In this document: piece after piece, positions 5,749-11,619 of the stretch
Numbering within the stretch: position 1 is the first letter of the stretch
How the letters are laid out: the number at the start of each line of letters is the position of its first letter
Virus record (IMG/VR): IMGVR_UViG_3300027969_000101
Span: 1 to 63,203 of that record
DNA from: a virus
Strand: one strand, 5' to 3'
DNA length: 63,203 nt
Program-made: the position numbers and the translations under genes
The notes under the pieces: generated by a model
Database searches by the model: none
The model's input: only the letters and a program-made list of their open reading frames with translations
What the model was told of the DNA's origin: nothing

Positions 5749-5813
5749 TTTTAGGATGCGAACAGCAAATTTAAAAATTCAACTTTTAATTGAAAAATAA
5801 GCATCCTGTTTTA
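5749..5813 (+). ncRNA. Y-RNA-like element 2 (Lys anticodon-arm mimic)
   Basis: Terminal helix AGGATGC (5753-5759) with GCATCCT (5801-5807); AACAGCAA follows the 5' strand after one base and TGTTT is at the 3' side. Inside, TTCAA-CTTTTAA-TTGAA (5778-5794) is a perfect 5-bp, 7-nt-loop copy of a tRNA-Lys(UUU) anticodon arm. It ends just upstream of the small gene at 5828, next to its ribosome binding site. Confidence 0.7.
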
Positions 5814-5827
5814 TAAAAGGAAATCTA

Positions 5828-5956
5828 ATGGCACACAAGCAACAAGGTATTCTAACACGTAGTCCTCAATGGTGGAAACATCTTAAGGATTGGAAACGTG
5901 TGTTCTGGAAATCAGAACGTCAAGCACAAAAGAAAAATATCAACAAAGGAGAATGA
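5828..5956 (+). CDS. small basic protein (42 aa)
   Basis: ATG 5828 with AAAAGGAAA upstream; the product is basic and Trp/Lys/Arg-rich (SPQWWKHLKDWKRVFWKSERQ), compatible with nucleic-acid or membrane binding. A seven-codon frame (MKRSGKR) follows at 5958-5981 with AAAGGAG in front and may be coupled. No family is recognised. Confidence 0.6.
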   Translation: MAHKQQGILTRSPQWWKHLKDWKRVFWKSERQAQKKNINKGE

Positions 5957-6041
5957 TATGAAACGTTCAGGTAAACGTTAGTGTCATCTTTGACCCCGTA
6001 TGGTCTTAGATGGCACGTAAAAGAAATTAATTACGAATCCA

Positions 6042-6117
6042 TCCACGCTAAACTTTAGTGGCGAAGTACCCGGCTCTTAACCGGACTAACTGAGTTCGAT
6101 TCTCAGAGCGTGGACCA
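6042..6117 (+). tRNA. tRNA-Lys(CUU)
   Basis: Acceptor TCCACGC/GCGTGGA; anticodon arm CCGG-CTCTTAA-CCGG; CCA encoded. Confidence 0.9.
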
Positions 6118-6120
6118 TAT

Positions 6121-6195
6121 GGGGGTATAATTCAAAGGCTAGAATAGCCGGCTTTTAACCGGTCTATCAGGGTTCGAGTCCCTGTGCCCCTACCA
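6121..6195 (+). tRNA. tRNA-Lys(UUU)
   Basis: Acceptor GGGGGTA/TGCCCCT; anticodon arm CCGG-CTTTTAA-CCGG; CCA encoded. Its anticodon loop is the one mimicked in RNA elements 1 and 2. Confidence 0.9.
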
Positions 6196-6296
6196 TAAGC
6201 AAACACATTGTCGCAGTACGCCGAACCGTACTTGATTCTCATGTTGGAACCTAGCATGAAACTAGGGAGATGCGATTTCATCAGTGTGTTTACTTA
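6196..6296 (+). ncRNA. candidate structured RNA between tRNA-Lys and tRNA-Met
   Basis: TAAGCAAACACA (6196-6207) pairs with TGTGTTTACTTA (6285-6296), 11 of 12 bases. Inside are GTACG/CGTAC and CCTAG/CTAGG hairpins. There is no reading frame. It fills the gap between two tRNA genes exactly. Confidence 0.5.
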
Positions 6297-6297
6297 T

Positions 6298-6372
6298 GGT
6301 AACGTAGCATAATGGTTGTGCACCTCCTTCATACGGAGCAAGGTGTGAGTTCGAATCTCACCGTTACTACCA
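6298..6372 (+). tRNA. tRNA-Met(CAU) or Ile2 precursor
   Basis: Acceptor GGTAACG/CGTTACT; anticodon arm CTCC-TTCATAC-GGAG; CCA encoded. A paired G1 shows an elongator type; CAU could also be a lysidine-modified Ile tRNA. Confidence 0.85.
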
Positions 6373-6393
6373 AATTAAAACATAAGTAATTTT

Positions 6394-6936
6394 ATGTTTA
6401 ATAAAGATGCTTTTAGCAACGGTCAGATAGATAGTAAGCTATGGTTATGTCGCGAGCTCGAAAATCTAGGCTGGACTAGTAACCTAACACATATATATGG
6501 TGGATGGTATGGTATACTGGCTTTTTTGTTATTGAGTAGAGAGAAGTTTAAAGTTGGTCGTATTGAAAGTTTTGATGTTGATCCAACTTGCAAAGAATAT
6601 GCAGATGCAATTAATGAAAACTGGGTTGTTAATAACGGAACATTTTCTTCTTATACACTAGATTGTAATCAAGAAGTTCCTAATATTGCTGACCTTATAA
6701 TTAATACCAGCACTGAACATTTTGAAGGTATGGATTGGTTTAATGAAATACCAAGAGGTACACGGATAATTTTACAAGGTAATAATATGCCGCACGATGA
6801 CCATTTTATTTGCTCGAATAACTTGCAAGAATTTGTTGATCGTTATAAACTACAGACTATTATATATCAAGGTAGTTTAGATTTTAATTACCCTAGTTGG
6901 AATTTTTCCAGATATATGGTAATAGGTATTAAATAA
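6394..6936 (+). CDS. class I SAM-methyltransferase-like protein
   Basis: 180 residues. The middle resembles a Rossmann-type methyltransferase: IYGGWYGILAF (glycine-rich loop), VGRIESFDVDPTCKEYA (acidic residue after beta 2) and IADLIINTSTEHFEGMDWF (end of beta 4). It is short for the fold and lacks a recognisable target-recognition part, so the substrate is unknown. It lies alone among tRNA genes, which makes an RNA substrate conceivable (inference only). Its stop touches the long helix of the RNA at 6936-7187. Confidence 0.6.
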   Translation: MFNKDAFSNGQIDSKLWLCRELENLGWTSNLTHIYGGWYGILAFLLLSREKFKVGRIESFDVDPTCKEYADAINENWVVNNGTFSSYTLDCNQEVPNIADLIINTSTEHFEGMDWFNEIPRGTRIILQGNNMPHDDHFICSNNLQEFVDRYKLQTIIYQGSLDFNYPSWNFSRYMVIGIK

Positions 6937-7187
6937 AGATATTAGTAAGAAACTCAAAGTACTATAATGTTCCGTAAGGGAAATGCATCTGCCGGAAGCG
7001 GGTGCATGGAGGGGTTATAAACCCCGGCATTTGCCAATGACGAGGTGATAGTGTTTACGGCATGAATTCACAGTTGGCAGAAGTACTCCATGTTAGGCAG
7101 GACAAAATAGAGCAGGCACTGTAAAGCCTGGGCGGCCTCAGACTCATAAGTCAAACCAGATCTCTTAGAGTTTCTTACTAATATCTT
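6936..7187 (+). ncRNA. large structured RNA closed by a 20-bp helix
   Basis: Bases 6936-6955 pair perfectly with 7168-7187 (20 bp). Inside are further hairpins: GCATC...GGTGC near 6986, GGGGTTATAAACCCC near 7013, GGCA/TGCC pairs, and AGTACT at 6958 facing AGTACT at 7081. No protein frame is present. The tRNA-Gly starts 5 nt after the helix. It is not a recognised family; the long helix resembles an RNase III processing stalk. Confidence 0.65.
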
Positions 7188-7191
7188 CTAT

Positions 7192-7267
7192 GCGGGTGTA
7201 GCTCAGCTGGTAGAGCGCCACGTTGCCAACGTGATTGTCGTCGGTTCGACCCCGATCACCCGCTCCA
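7192..7267 (+). tRNA. tRNA-Gly(GCC)
   Basis: Acceptor GCGGGTG/CACCCGC; anticodon arm CACG-TTGCCAA-CGTG; CCA encoded. Confidence 0.93.
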
Positions 7268-7274
7268 GCGTACT

Positions 7275-7330
7275 CCTTATATGACAGTTGAACACAGTCA
7301 TATAAGGGAAGGACAGTGTTCAACCTGTCC
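7275..7330 (+). ncRNA. two hairpins with complementary (kissing) loops
   Basis: Hairpin 1 is an 11-bp stem (7275-7285 with 7297-7307) with loop AGTTGAACACA. Hairpin 2 is GGACAG/CTGTCC (7311-7316 with 7325-7330) with loop TGTTCAAC. The whole 8-nt loop of hairpin 2 is the reverse complement of GTTGAACA in loop 1, so a stable kissing complex or dimerisation is expected. Confidence 0.65.
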
Positions 7331-7336
7331 GAGAGT

Positions 7337-7470
7337 TTTAGGATACTAACAGCAAATTAAAATTCGCCTTCTAAGCGAGTGGTCGTTGGTTCGAGTCCAA
7401 CATTTGATCAAGCCTAAAAAGCAGTCAAATTAGCTCAGTTGGTAGAGCACTTAAAAAATGTATCCTGTTT
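7337..7470 (+). ncRNA. Y-RNA-like element 3 with a permuted tRNA-like body
   Basis: Terminal helix AGGATAC (7340-7346) with GTATCCT (7460-7466), AACAGCAA and TGTTT as in the other elements. Inside, in this order: anticodon arm TTCGC-CTTCTAA-GCGAG (7363-7379, anticodon UCU), T-arm GTTGG-TTCGAGT-CCAAC (7385-7401), acceptor 3' strand ATTTGAT (7402-7408), a 15-nt connecting loop, acceptor 5' strand GTCAAAT (7424-7430), and D-arm GCTC-AGTTGGTA-GAGC (7433-7448). All cloverleaf arms are present but the ends are at the anticodon side and no CCA is encoded. This matches the topology of bacterial YrlA Y RNAs; a processed permuted tRNA-Arg(UCU) is the alternative. Confidence 0.8.
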
Positions 7471-7477
7471 TTATTGT

Positions 7478-7551
7478 TGGGGCATTGTGTAATGGTAGCA
7501 CAACAGACTTTGACTCTGTTAGTTTAGGTTCGATCCCTAATGCCCCTGCCA
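7478..7551 (+). tRNA. tRNA-Gln(UUG)
   Basis: Starts TGGGGCA with an unpaired U1, as known for Gln; anticodon loop CTTTGAC; T-arm TTAGG-TTCGATC-CCTAA; CCA encoded. Confidence 0.88.
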
Positions 7552-7560
7552 AGTTTCTAT

Positions 7561-7636
7561 GGTGTCTTTAGTGTAGTGGCCTGCACCCTGCTCTGTGAAA
7601 GCGGTAGTACCGGATCGATACCGGTAAGGCACCCCA
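7561..7636 (+). tRNA. tRNA-His(GUG)
   Basis: GGTGTCT with an extra G-1 opposite C73, the histidine signature; anticodon loop CTGTGAA; 3' end ACCCCA. Confidence 0.9.
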
Positions 7637-7654
7637 ATTTTTAAGGAGAGTATC

Positions 7655-8122
7655 ATGCCGTGGATTGAAAATGTAGCAGCCAGTGATATCCCAATTGGAT
7701 TTCATCACGATGCTGGCCCTAACAGTATGCTGATCAGCATTGTTGATCCGGCAAGTTGGCGACCTGAAGCCAAGCATGAATTCAAAGAGCGTCACAACTT
7801 TGAGTTCTTGGATGTAGAAGAAAAGGACGAAGTTTTAGAAGAAGCTATGAAGTGTAGTCATGAGCAGGCCGCAGAGCTTGTTCGATTGTTACAACACGCA
7901 TTAGACTGTCGTATGAATGTGGTAGTTCACTGCTACGCTGGTATTTGCAGATCGGGTGCGGTTTGTGAGGTTGGAGTCATGATGGGCTTCAATGATACTG
8001 AGCGTTTTCGTAGTCCAAATCTCTTGGTTAAGCATCGCATGATGAAGCATTTGGGTTGGACTTACGATGCGGATGAAAAGCCAAATATTGATGATTGGCG
8101 CACTTTTAGGCCGGTTGATTGA
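7655..8122 (+). CDS. cysteine phosphatase, dual-specificity/tyrosine phosphatase type
   Basis: 155 residues. The P-loop VVVHCYAGICRSGAV contains the HCx5R signature with the catalytic Cys and Arg at about residues 93 and 99. A preceding conserved Asp could serve as general acid, but I cannot fix which one. The length fits small phage tyrosine-phosphatase-like proteins that act on phosphoproteins or phosphorylated RNA ends. AAGGAG precedes the start. Confidence 0.8.
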   Translation: MPWIENVAASDIPIGFHHDAGPNSMLISIVDPASWRPEAKHEFKERHNFEFLDVEEKDEVLEEAMKCSHEQAAELVRLLQHALDCRMNVVVHCYAGICRSGAVCEVGVMMGFNDTERFRSPNLLVKHRMMKHLGWTYDADEKPNIDDWRTFRPVD

Positions 8123-8147
8123 CAGTGTTGCCTGTTTAATGTATAAT
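8119..8147 (+). promoter_or_regulatory. consensus sigma-70 promoter
   Basis: TTGACA, 17 bp, TATAAT; overlaps the phosphatase stop codon and drives the small genes from 8177. Confidence 0.8.
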
Positions 8148-8176
8148 ACTTGTATACTAACAAGCAAGGATATACT

Positions 8177-8350
8177 ATGGCCGGCAAAGCAAAATCAATC
8201 TACTTGACCATTAATCCAAAAGGTAGTTTTACTTCGGTTTTCAAAAAAATGTTCTTTGAAGCTAAATCTTACAATGAATATGTTAAAACAGACGAGTTCA
8301 AAGCCAAGTGGCCTATTACTGAATATGATATTGTGAAAGAAACATACTAA
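8177..8350 (+). CDS. small basic protein (57 aa)
   Basis: ATG 8177 with AAGGA upstream is preferred to ATG 8150, which lies at the expected transcription start. The product (MAGKAKSIYLTINPKGSF...) is basic and alpha/beta in character. It is first in a four-gene operon. The function is unknown. Confidence 0.6.
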   Translation: MAGKAKSIYLTINPKGSFTSVFKKMFFEAKSYNEYVKTDEFKAKWPITEYDIVKETY

Positions 8351-8517
8351 TGAAGATTAAATTTGATAAAGAAACTATGCCTGACGAACTGTACAATGCA
8401 CTACTACAGCATTTTGTAAATGAAGCAGTTGGGCTAGGGGTAGAAGTTAATAAGTTTACCCAATTTAATAATTGGATTATTGAATGTACTATAGACGCTA
8501 AAGAAGCAGTTCACTAA
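8350..8517 (+). CDS. small hypothetical protein (55 aa)
   Basis: ATG 8350 overlaps the preceding stop (TAATG). The product begins MKIKFDKETMPDELYNALLQHF and ends with a strand-like NNWIIECTIDAKE. The coupling supports translation. No family is recognised. Confidence 0.6.
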   Translation: MKIKFDKETMPDELYNALLQHFVNEAVGLGVEVNKFTQFNNWIIECTIDAKEAVH

Positions 8518-8526
8518 GGAATTATT

Positions 8527-8859
8527 ATGAATGACATTATAACACAAGGTCGTGTCATCCGAGATGGCCGAGTAGCGGTACTTTACAGTCCGGGATTTGG
8601 CGCTGGTTGGAGCACATGGGCACATAGTGGCGAAGGTAAAGATTTAGTATTTGATCCAGTCATAGTTGGATATGTGGAACGCGGTGCTAAGGCTGAATTA
8701 GCGACCTACATGGAAATGCGTTATCCAAATGTCTACACTGGCGGTATGGACGATCTAGTAATTGAATGGGTTCCTGTTGGAACACTATTCAAGGTTAATG
8801 AGTATGACGGTAGCGAATCAATCGAGCTAAAAGAAGCCGATCAATGGATGGTAGCATAA
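8527..8859 (+). CDS. conserved-looking phage protein (110 aa)
   Basis: The product begins MNDIITQGRVIRDGRVAVLYSPGFGAGWSTW and contains DPVIVGYVERGAK and a C-terminal IEWVPVGTLFKVNEYDGSESI. It looks like a small compact beta-rich protein of a type common in large phages, but no function is known to me. Third gene of the operon; AAGGA precedes it. Confidence 0.6.
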   Translation: MNDIITQGRVIRDGRVAVLYSPGFGAGWSTWAHSGEGKDLVFDPVIVGYVERGAKAELATYMEMRYPNVYTGGMDDLVIEWVPVGTLFKVNEYDGSESIELKEADQWMVA

Positions 8860-8879
8860 CATAAAGAAAGGAGGGCAAG

Positions 8880-9485
8880 ATGCCTAGTGTATTTTTAGTA
8901 AGCGACACACACTTTGGACACACAGGTGTCTGCCGCTTCACACGTAACGACGGTTTTACAAAATTAAGGCCATGGACCGATCCAGATGAAATGGACGAGG
9001 CAATGGTCAAAGCCTGGAACGAACGGGTAAAGCCCACTGACAAGGTCTATCACTTAGGTGACGTTGTAATTAATCGTAAGGCTTTAGGTATTTTACGTAG
9101 GTTAAACGGAGACAAAGTTTTAATTCGTGGTAACCACGATATCTTTAAAGACGAGGACTATCGTGCTCACTTTAGAGAACTTAGGGCTTATCACGTTATG
9201 AACGGTATGATATTAAGTCATATTCCGTTACACAGTGACAGCTTAGGTCGGTTTGGTGTTAACATCCACGGACACTTACACGCAAATCGTGTTAAGAAAG
9301 CTCGGGGTGTTGATGCTAAGACCGGGGAAGTCTTATACAGCGATGAAATCGATCCTCGATATCATTGTGTATGCGTGGAACAAACTCCAGACTTTGCTCC
9401 TATCTTATTTGAAGACGTATTAAAGCGTATTGAAGAAGAAGGTGGTAGCGTTGGATTTAAGTCCGGCAACGGTCCTACTATGTAA
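8880..9485 (+). CDS. calcineurin-like metallophosphoesterase
   Basis: 201 residues with all metal-binding motifs in order: DTHFGH (residues 8-13), GDVV (about 60), GNHD (about 81), a single His (SHIPLH, about 116) and HGHLH (about 130). These bind two metal ions and hydrolyse phosphoesters; the substrate is unknown. AGGAGGG precedes the start. A second metallophosphoesterase is at 43941. Confidence 0.85.
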   Translation: MPSVFLVSDTHFGHTGVCRFTRNDGFTKLRPWTDPDEMDEAMVKAWNERVKPTDKVYHLGDVVINRKALGILRRLNGDKVLIRGNHDIFKDEDYRAHFRELRAYHVMNGMILSHIPLHSDSLGRFGVNIHGHLHANRVKKARGVDAKTGEVLYSDEIDPRYHCVCVEQTPDFAPILFEDVLKRIEEEGGSVGFKSGNGPTM

Positions 9486-9501
9486 GAACAGACCCCCGCT
9501 T

Positions 9502-9529
9502 TACAAGTTGTGCGGTGAACAACTTGTAC
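9502..9529 (+). other. perfect hairpin before tRNA-Phe
   Basis: ACAAGTTGT / ACAACTTGT with a 7-nt loop. There is no following T-run, so it is probably a processing or mRNA-end structure. Confidence 0.45.
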
Positions 9530-9536
9530 TAATTTT

Positions 9537-9612
9537 GCCGCTTTAGCAAATGTGGTCATTGCACCGGTTTGAAGCACCGAGGAATGAGGTTCGATCCCTC
9601 AAGGCGGCACCA
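9537..9612 (+). tRNA. tRNA-Phe(GAA)
   Basis: Acceptor GCCGCTT/AGGCGGC; anticodon loop TTGAAGC; CCA encoded. The anticodon stem has one mismatch at its base. Confidence 0.85.
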
Positions 9613-9769
9613 AGTTTCAAGATAGACGTGGGGATAGAGTCCCGGCAGTCCTAGCATAGTGGCTCAGCTATGTGACAGCGCAAGAACGGACACGCTCGGT
9701 AGACATAAACTCTCCCTTACGAGACAATCCAATGAGTCCCATAAACGGATAGTTGGGCACTTGAAAACC
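9613..9769 (+). ncRNA. candidate structured RNA between tRNA-Phe and tRNA-Leu
   Basis: TTTCAAG (9615-9621) pairs with CTTGAAA (9760-9766). The interior has CATAG/CTATG and other hairpins and no reading frame. It fills the gap between two tRNA genes. The family is unknown. Confidence 0.45.
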
Positions 9770-9774
9770 TTTAT

Positions 9775-9851
9775 ACCCCACTGGCGCAATTGGTAGACGC
9801 GACTCTCTCAAAAGGAGTGAAGTCCCCGTTCGAGTCGGGGGTGGGGTACCA
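9775..9851 (+). tRNA. tRNA-Leu(CAA)-like with a short variable loop
   Basis: Acceptor ACCCCAC/GTGGGGT, Leu-like D-arm (GGTAGACGC), anticodon loop CTCAAAA, T-arm CCCCG-TTCGAGT-CGGGG, CCA. Unlike normal Leu tRNAs it has only a 5-nt variable loop, so the identity is less certain. Confidence 0.75.
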
Positions 9852-9852
9852 C

Positions 9853-9926
9853 GCTCTTGTAGGTAAATGGAATACCACTATCTTGGTACGATAGAATTTA
9901 AGGTTCGATTCCTTACTTGAGCACCA
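9853..9926 (+). tRNA. tRNA-Thr(GGU) with mismatched acceptor stem
   Basis: Perfect anticodon arm CTATC-TTGGTAC-GATAG and T-arm, CCA encoded. The acceptor GCTCTTG/CTTGAGC has two U-U oppositions. It is possibly edited, degenerate or tolerated. Confidence 0.75.
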
Positions 9927-9927
9927 T

Positions 9928-10002
9928 ACCGCAATAGTCTAAGGGATAGGCAACACTCTTCTAAAGTGTACAATGTAGGTTCGAGTCCTACTTGCGGTGC
10001 CA
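9928..10002 (+). tRNA. tRNA-Arg(UCU)
   Basis: Acceptor ACCGCAA/TTGCGGT; anticodon arm ACACT-CTTCTAA-AGTGT; CCA encoded. It has the same 7-nt anticodon loop as RNA element 3. Confidence 0.9.
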
Positions 10003-10013
10003 TAAATAGATTA

Positions 10014-10088
10014 CGGGCTTTGGTGAAATGGATATCATTCTGGTCTTCGAAACCAGCGGTGTGGGTTCGATTCCTGCAAGCCCGGCCA
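10014..10088 (+). tRNA. tRNA-Arg(UCG)
   Basis: Acceptor CGGGCTT/AAGCCCG; anticodon arm CTGGT-CTTCGAA-ACCAG; CCA encoded. Confidence 0.88.
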
Positions 10089-10106
10089 AAATAGTTCACA
10101 AATGTG

Positions 10107-10135
10107 TTGACATAGTGCGCTAGATGTTATATAAT
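10107..10135 (+). promoter_or_regulatory. consensus sigma-70 promoter inside the tRNA array
   Basis: TTGACA, 17 bp, TATAAT; upstream of tRNA-Glu at 10196. Confidence 0.8.
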
Positions 10136-10195
10136 ACGTACATACACTGATAATACAGCAGTATAAACGTTCTTTAAAAATTTAAAAGTTAATTT

Positions 10196-10271
10196 GCTCG
10201 GTTCGTCTATCGGTTTAGGACACCGCCCTTTCACGGCGGGAAGAGGGGTTCAACTCCCCTACCGAGTACCA
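10196..10271 (+). tRNA. tRNA-Glu(UUC), second copy
   Basis: Acceptor GCTCGGT/ACCGAGT; anticodon arm CCGCC-CTTTCAC-GGCGG; CCA encoded. Confidence 0.9.
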
Positions 10272-10277
10272 TTAAAT

Positions 10278-10427
10278 AATAACTGCCAGTGGGTATCGTG
10301 TAGGGACGCTTACACTAGGCGGGCTGGTCGGGCCATCGATCAGTCCTGAGACAACCACAGCAATGGCTTATGAGAGGAAGCACCTCACTCAGAAATTTGC
10401 CCGGCGTCATAGACCGTGACAGTTATT
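10278..10427 (+). ncRNA. candidate structured RNA between tRNA-Glu and tRNA-Leu
   Basis: AATAACTG (10278-10285) pairs with CAGTTATT (10420-10427), followed by a T-run. Inside are GTGTAG/CTACAC-like and GGGC/GCCC pairs and a CACAGCAA stretch. No reading frame. The family is unknown. Confidence 0.5.
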
Positions 10428-10445
10428 TTTTAATGGTAAAGTTAC

Positions 10446-10528
10446 GCCCCTTTGGTGGAATTGGTAGACACGCTGGTCTTAGAAGCCAGTGCGCGAGCGT
10501 CCGAGTTCGAGTCTCGGAGGGGGCACCA
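10446..10528 (+). tRNA. tRNA-Leu(UAG)
   Basis: Acceptor GCCCCTT/AGGGGGC; anticodon arm CTGGT-CTTAGAA-GCCAG; long variable arm; CCA encoded. Confidence 0.92.
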
Positions 10529-10533
10529 AATAT

Positions 10534-10619
10534 GGAGTAGAAGCATCAATGGTGATGCAGTGGACTGTAAATCCGCCGTCGTAATGGCACGCCTGGTTCG
10601 ATCCCAGGATACTCCACCA
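10534..10619 (+). tRNA. tRNA-Tyr(GUA), second copy
   Basis: Acceptor GGAGTAG/ATACTCC (last pair mismatched); anticodon arm GTGGA-CTGTAAA-TCCGC; long variable arm; CCA encoded. Confidence 0.88.
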
Positions 10620-10634
10620 AATAAAGGAAAGTAT

Positions 10635-11273
10635 ATGAAGTATACTATAATTGAAGATTGCAGTCCATTTTATGTAAGATTTGCATGGAACGGTATTGAA
10701 GACATAATTGCGCTTGTAGCAAGTTTGAGTACTATTGATACAAGTATACGATTTTCAAATAGTACATACACCCATTACGATTTTAATGCCGATAAAGCTA
10801 ATCAAATTATAAACAATTTACCAATGAAATCAGACTTTGATTTTATGATGAATAGAGTAGGGTTGTTTGTCACTACACCCGGTTCAAAATCAAGTACTCA
10901 CAAAGATGCAACAGATCATCGATTCAGTATCAATTTGCCTATTGAAATATTAGACAATAATTGTGTTACTAGTTGGTATAATGATGAAGAAATTAACGAG
11001 TTTAAACTGTCAGACTCTCACCGTGGGTACAGCCGAGTGTTAAAAAGTATAGATTTAACATCTAAAGTACCATCTAAAACAATGATTGCTCGTCCAAACG
11101 AGTGCATATTGTTTAACACTGATGTATTCCATAACTGGGATAACACACAGTCAATTAATCAAAGAATTGTTTTAACTCTCCGGGTTAATAATCCCGGCAA
11201 AATGTATTTTGATGATGCAAAAAAAATATTATTTGGAAATGTGGCAGAGTCCGGCTTATTGCAACAGTCTTGA
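10635..11273 (+). CDS. 2OG-Fe(II) oxygenase-like protein
   Basis: 212 residues from ATG 10635 (AAAGGAAAG upstream); the frame upstream is only a reading of tRNA sequence. The double-stranded-helix signature is present: HKDATDHRFSINLPI (HxD metal ligands), ILFNTDVFHNWDN (second His) and RIVLTLRV (2OG-binding Arg). Members hydroxylate diverse substrates using Fe(II) and 2-oxoglutarate; the target is unknown. The last 13 codons lie inside the tRNA-Ser gene, and the TGA stop is that tRNA's anticodon. Confidence 0.75.
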   Translation: MKYTIIEDCSPFYVRFAWNGIEDIIALVASLSTIDTSIRFSNSTYTHYDFNADKANQIINNLPMKSDFDFMMNRVGLFVTTPGSKSSTHKDATDHRFSINLPIEILDNNCVTSWYNDEEINEFKLSDSHRGYSRVLKSIDLTSKVPSKTMIARPNECILFNTDVFHNWDNTQSINQRIVLTLRVNNPGKMYFDDAKKILFGNVAESGLLQQS

Positions 11274-11324
11274 AAACTGTCGATCAGAAATGGTCCGTGA
11301 GTTCGAATCTCACCGTTTCCGCCA
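11235..11324 (+). tRNA. tRNA-Ser(UGA)
   Basis: Acceptor GGAAATG/CGTTTCC; anticodon arm ACAGT-CTTGAAA-ACTGT; long variable arm; CCA encoded. Its 5' half overlaps the 3' end of the oxygenase gene. Confidence 0.92.
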
Positions 11325-11329
11325 AGTTA

Positions 11330-11440
11330 TACTTGCTGAGTAGCTACACTGGAACACCGAAATACTTGTCAATGTCGACTATGTACAAGGACCGGCCAGG
11401 AAGAGTTGGGCTACCGTGAATTCAAGCGTCACAGCGAGTA
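11330..11440 (+). ncRNA. candidate structured RNA between tRNA-Ser and tRNA-Trp
   Basis: TACTTGCTG (11330-11338) pairs with CAGCGAGTA (11432-11440) over 9 bp with one G-U. Inside are GTAGC/GCTAC and other short helices. No reading frame. The family is unknown. Confidence 0.5.
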
Positions 11441-11449
11441 CCTTTTAAT

Positions 11450-11523
11450 GTATCCCTAATGTAATGGCAGCATGACAGTCTCCAAAACTGTTCGTCGGAG
11501 TTCGAGTCTCTGGGGGTACGCCA
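11450..11523 (+). tRNA. tRNA-Trp(CCA)
   Basis: Acceptor GTATCCC/GGGGTAC; anticodon arm ACAGT-CTCCAAA-ACTGT; CCA encoded. Confidence 0.92.
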
Positions 11524-11527
11524 AGTT

Positions 11528-11602
11528 GGTCTCATAGTATATCGGTTAGTATAATGGCCTGTCACGCCGTAGGGACGAGTTCGATTCTCGTTGAGACCGC
11601 CA
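11528..11602 (+). tRNA. tRNA-Asp(GUC), second copy
   Basis: Acceptor GGTCTCA/TGAGACC; anticodon arm ATGGC-CTGTCAC-GCCGT; CCA encoded. Confidence 0.9.
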
Positions 11603-11619
11603 AGTAATTAAAATAGTTG

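Noticed and set aside
6936-7187. Group I intron in the tRNA array
   Set aside because: I see no P3-P7 core motif and no interrupted gene on either side.
7337-7470. Ordinary tRNA-Arg gene
   Set aside because: No contiguous cloverleaf exists; the halves are in reverse order and CCA is absent.
9878-10099. Minus-strand frame over several tRNA genes
   Set aside because: Phrases such as GLEPTLYT and RNRT are typical antisense readings of tRNA T-arms, not a protein. The same applies to frames at 11733, 11882, 13040, 13726 and 14414.
10452-10634. N-terminal extension of the gene at 10635 (MVELVDTLVLEAS...)
   Set aside because: It is translation of tRNA-Leu and tRNA-Tyr sequence; the real start with a ribosome binding site is ATG 10635.
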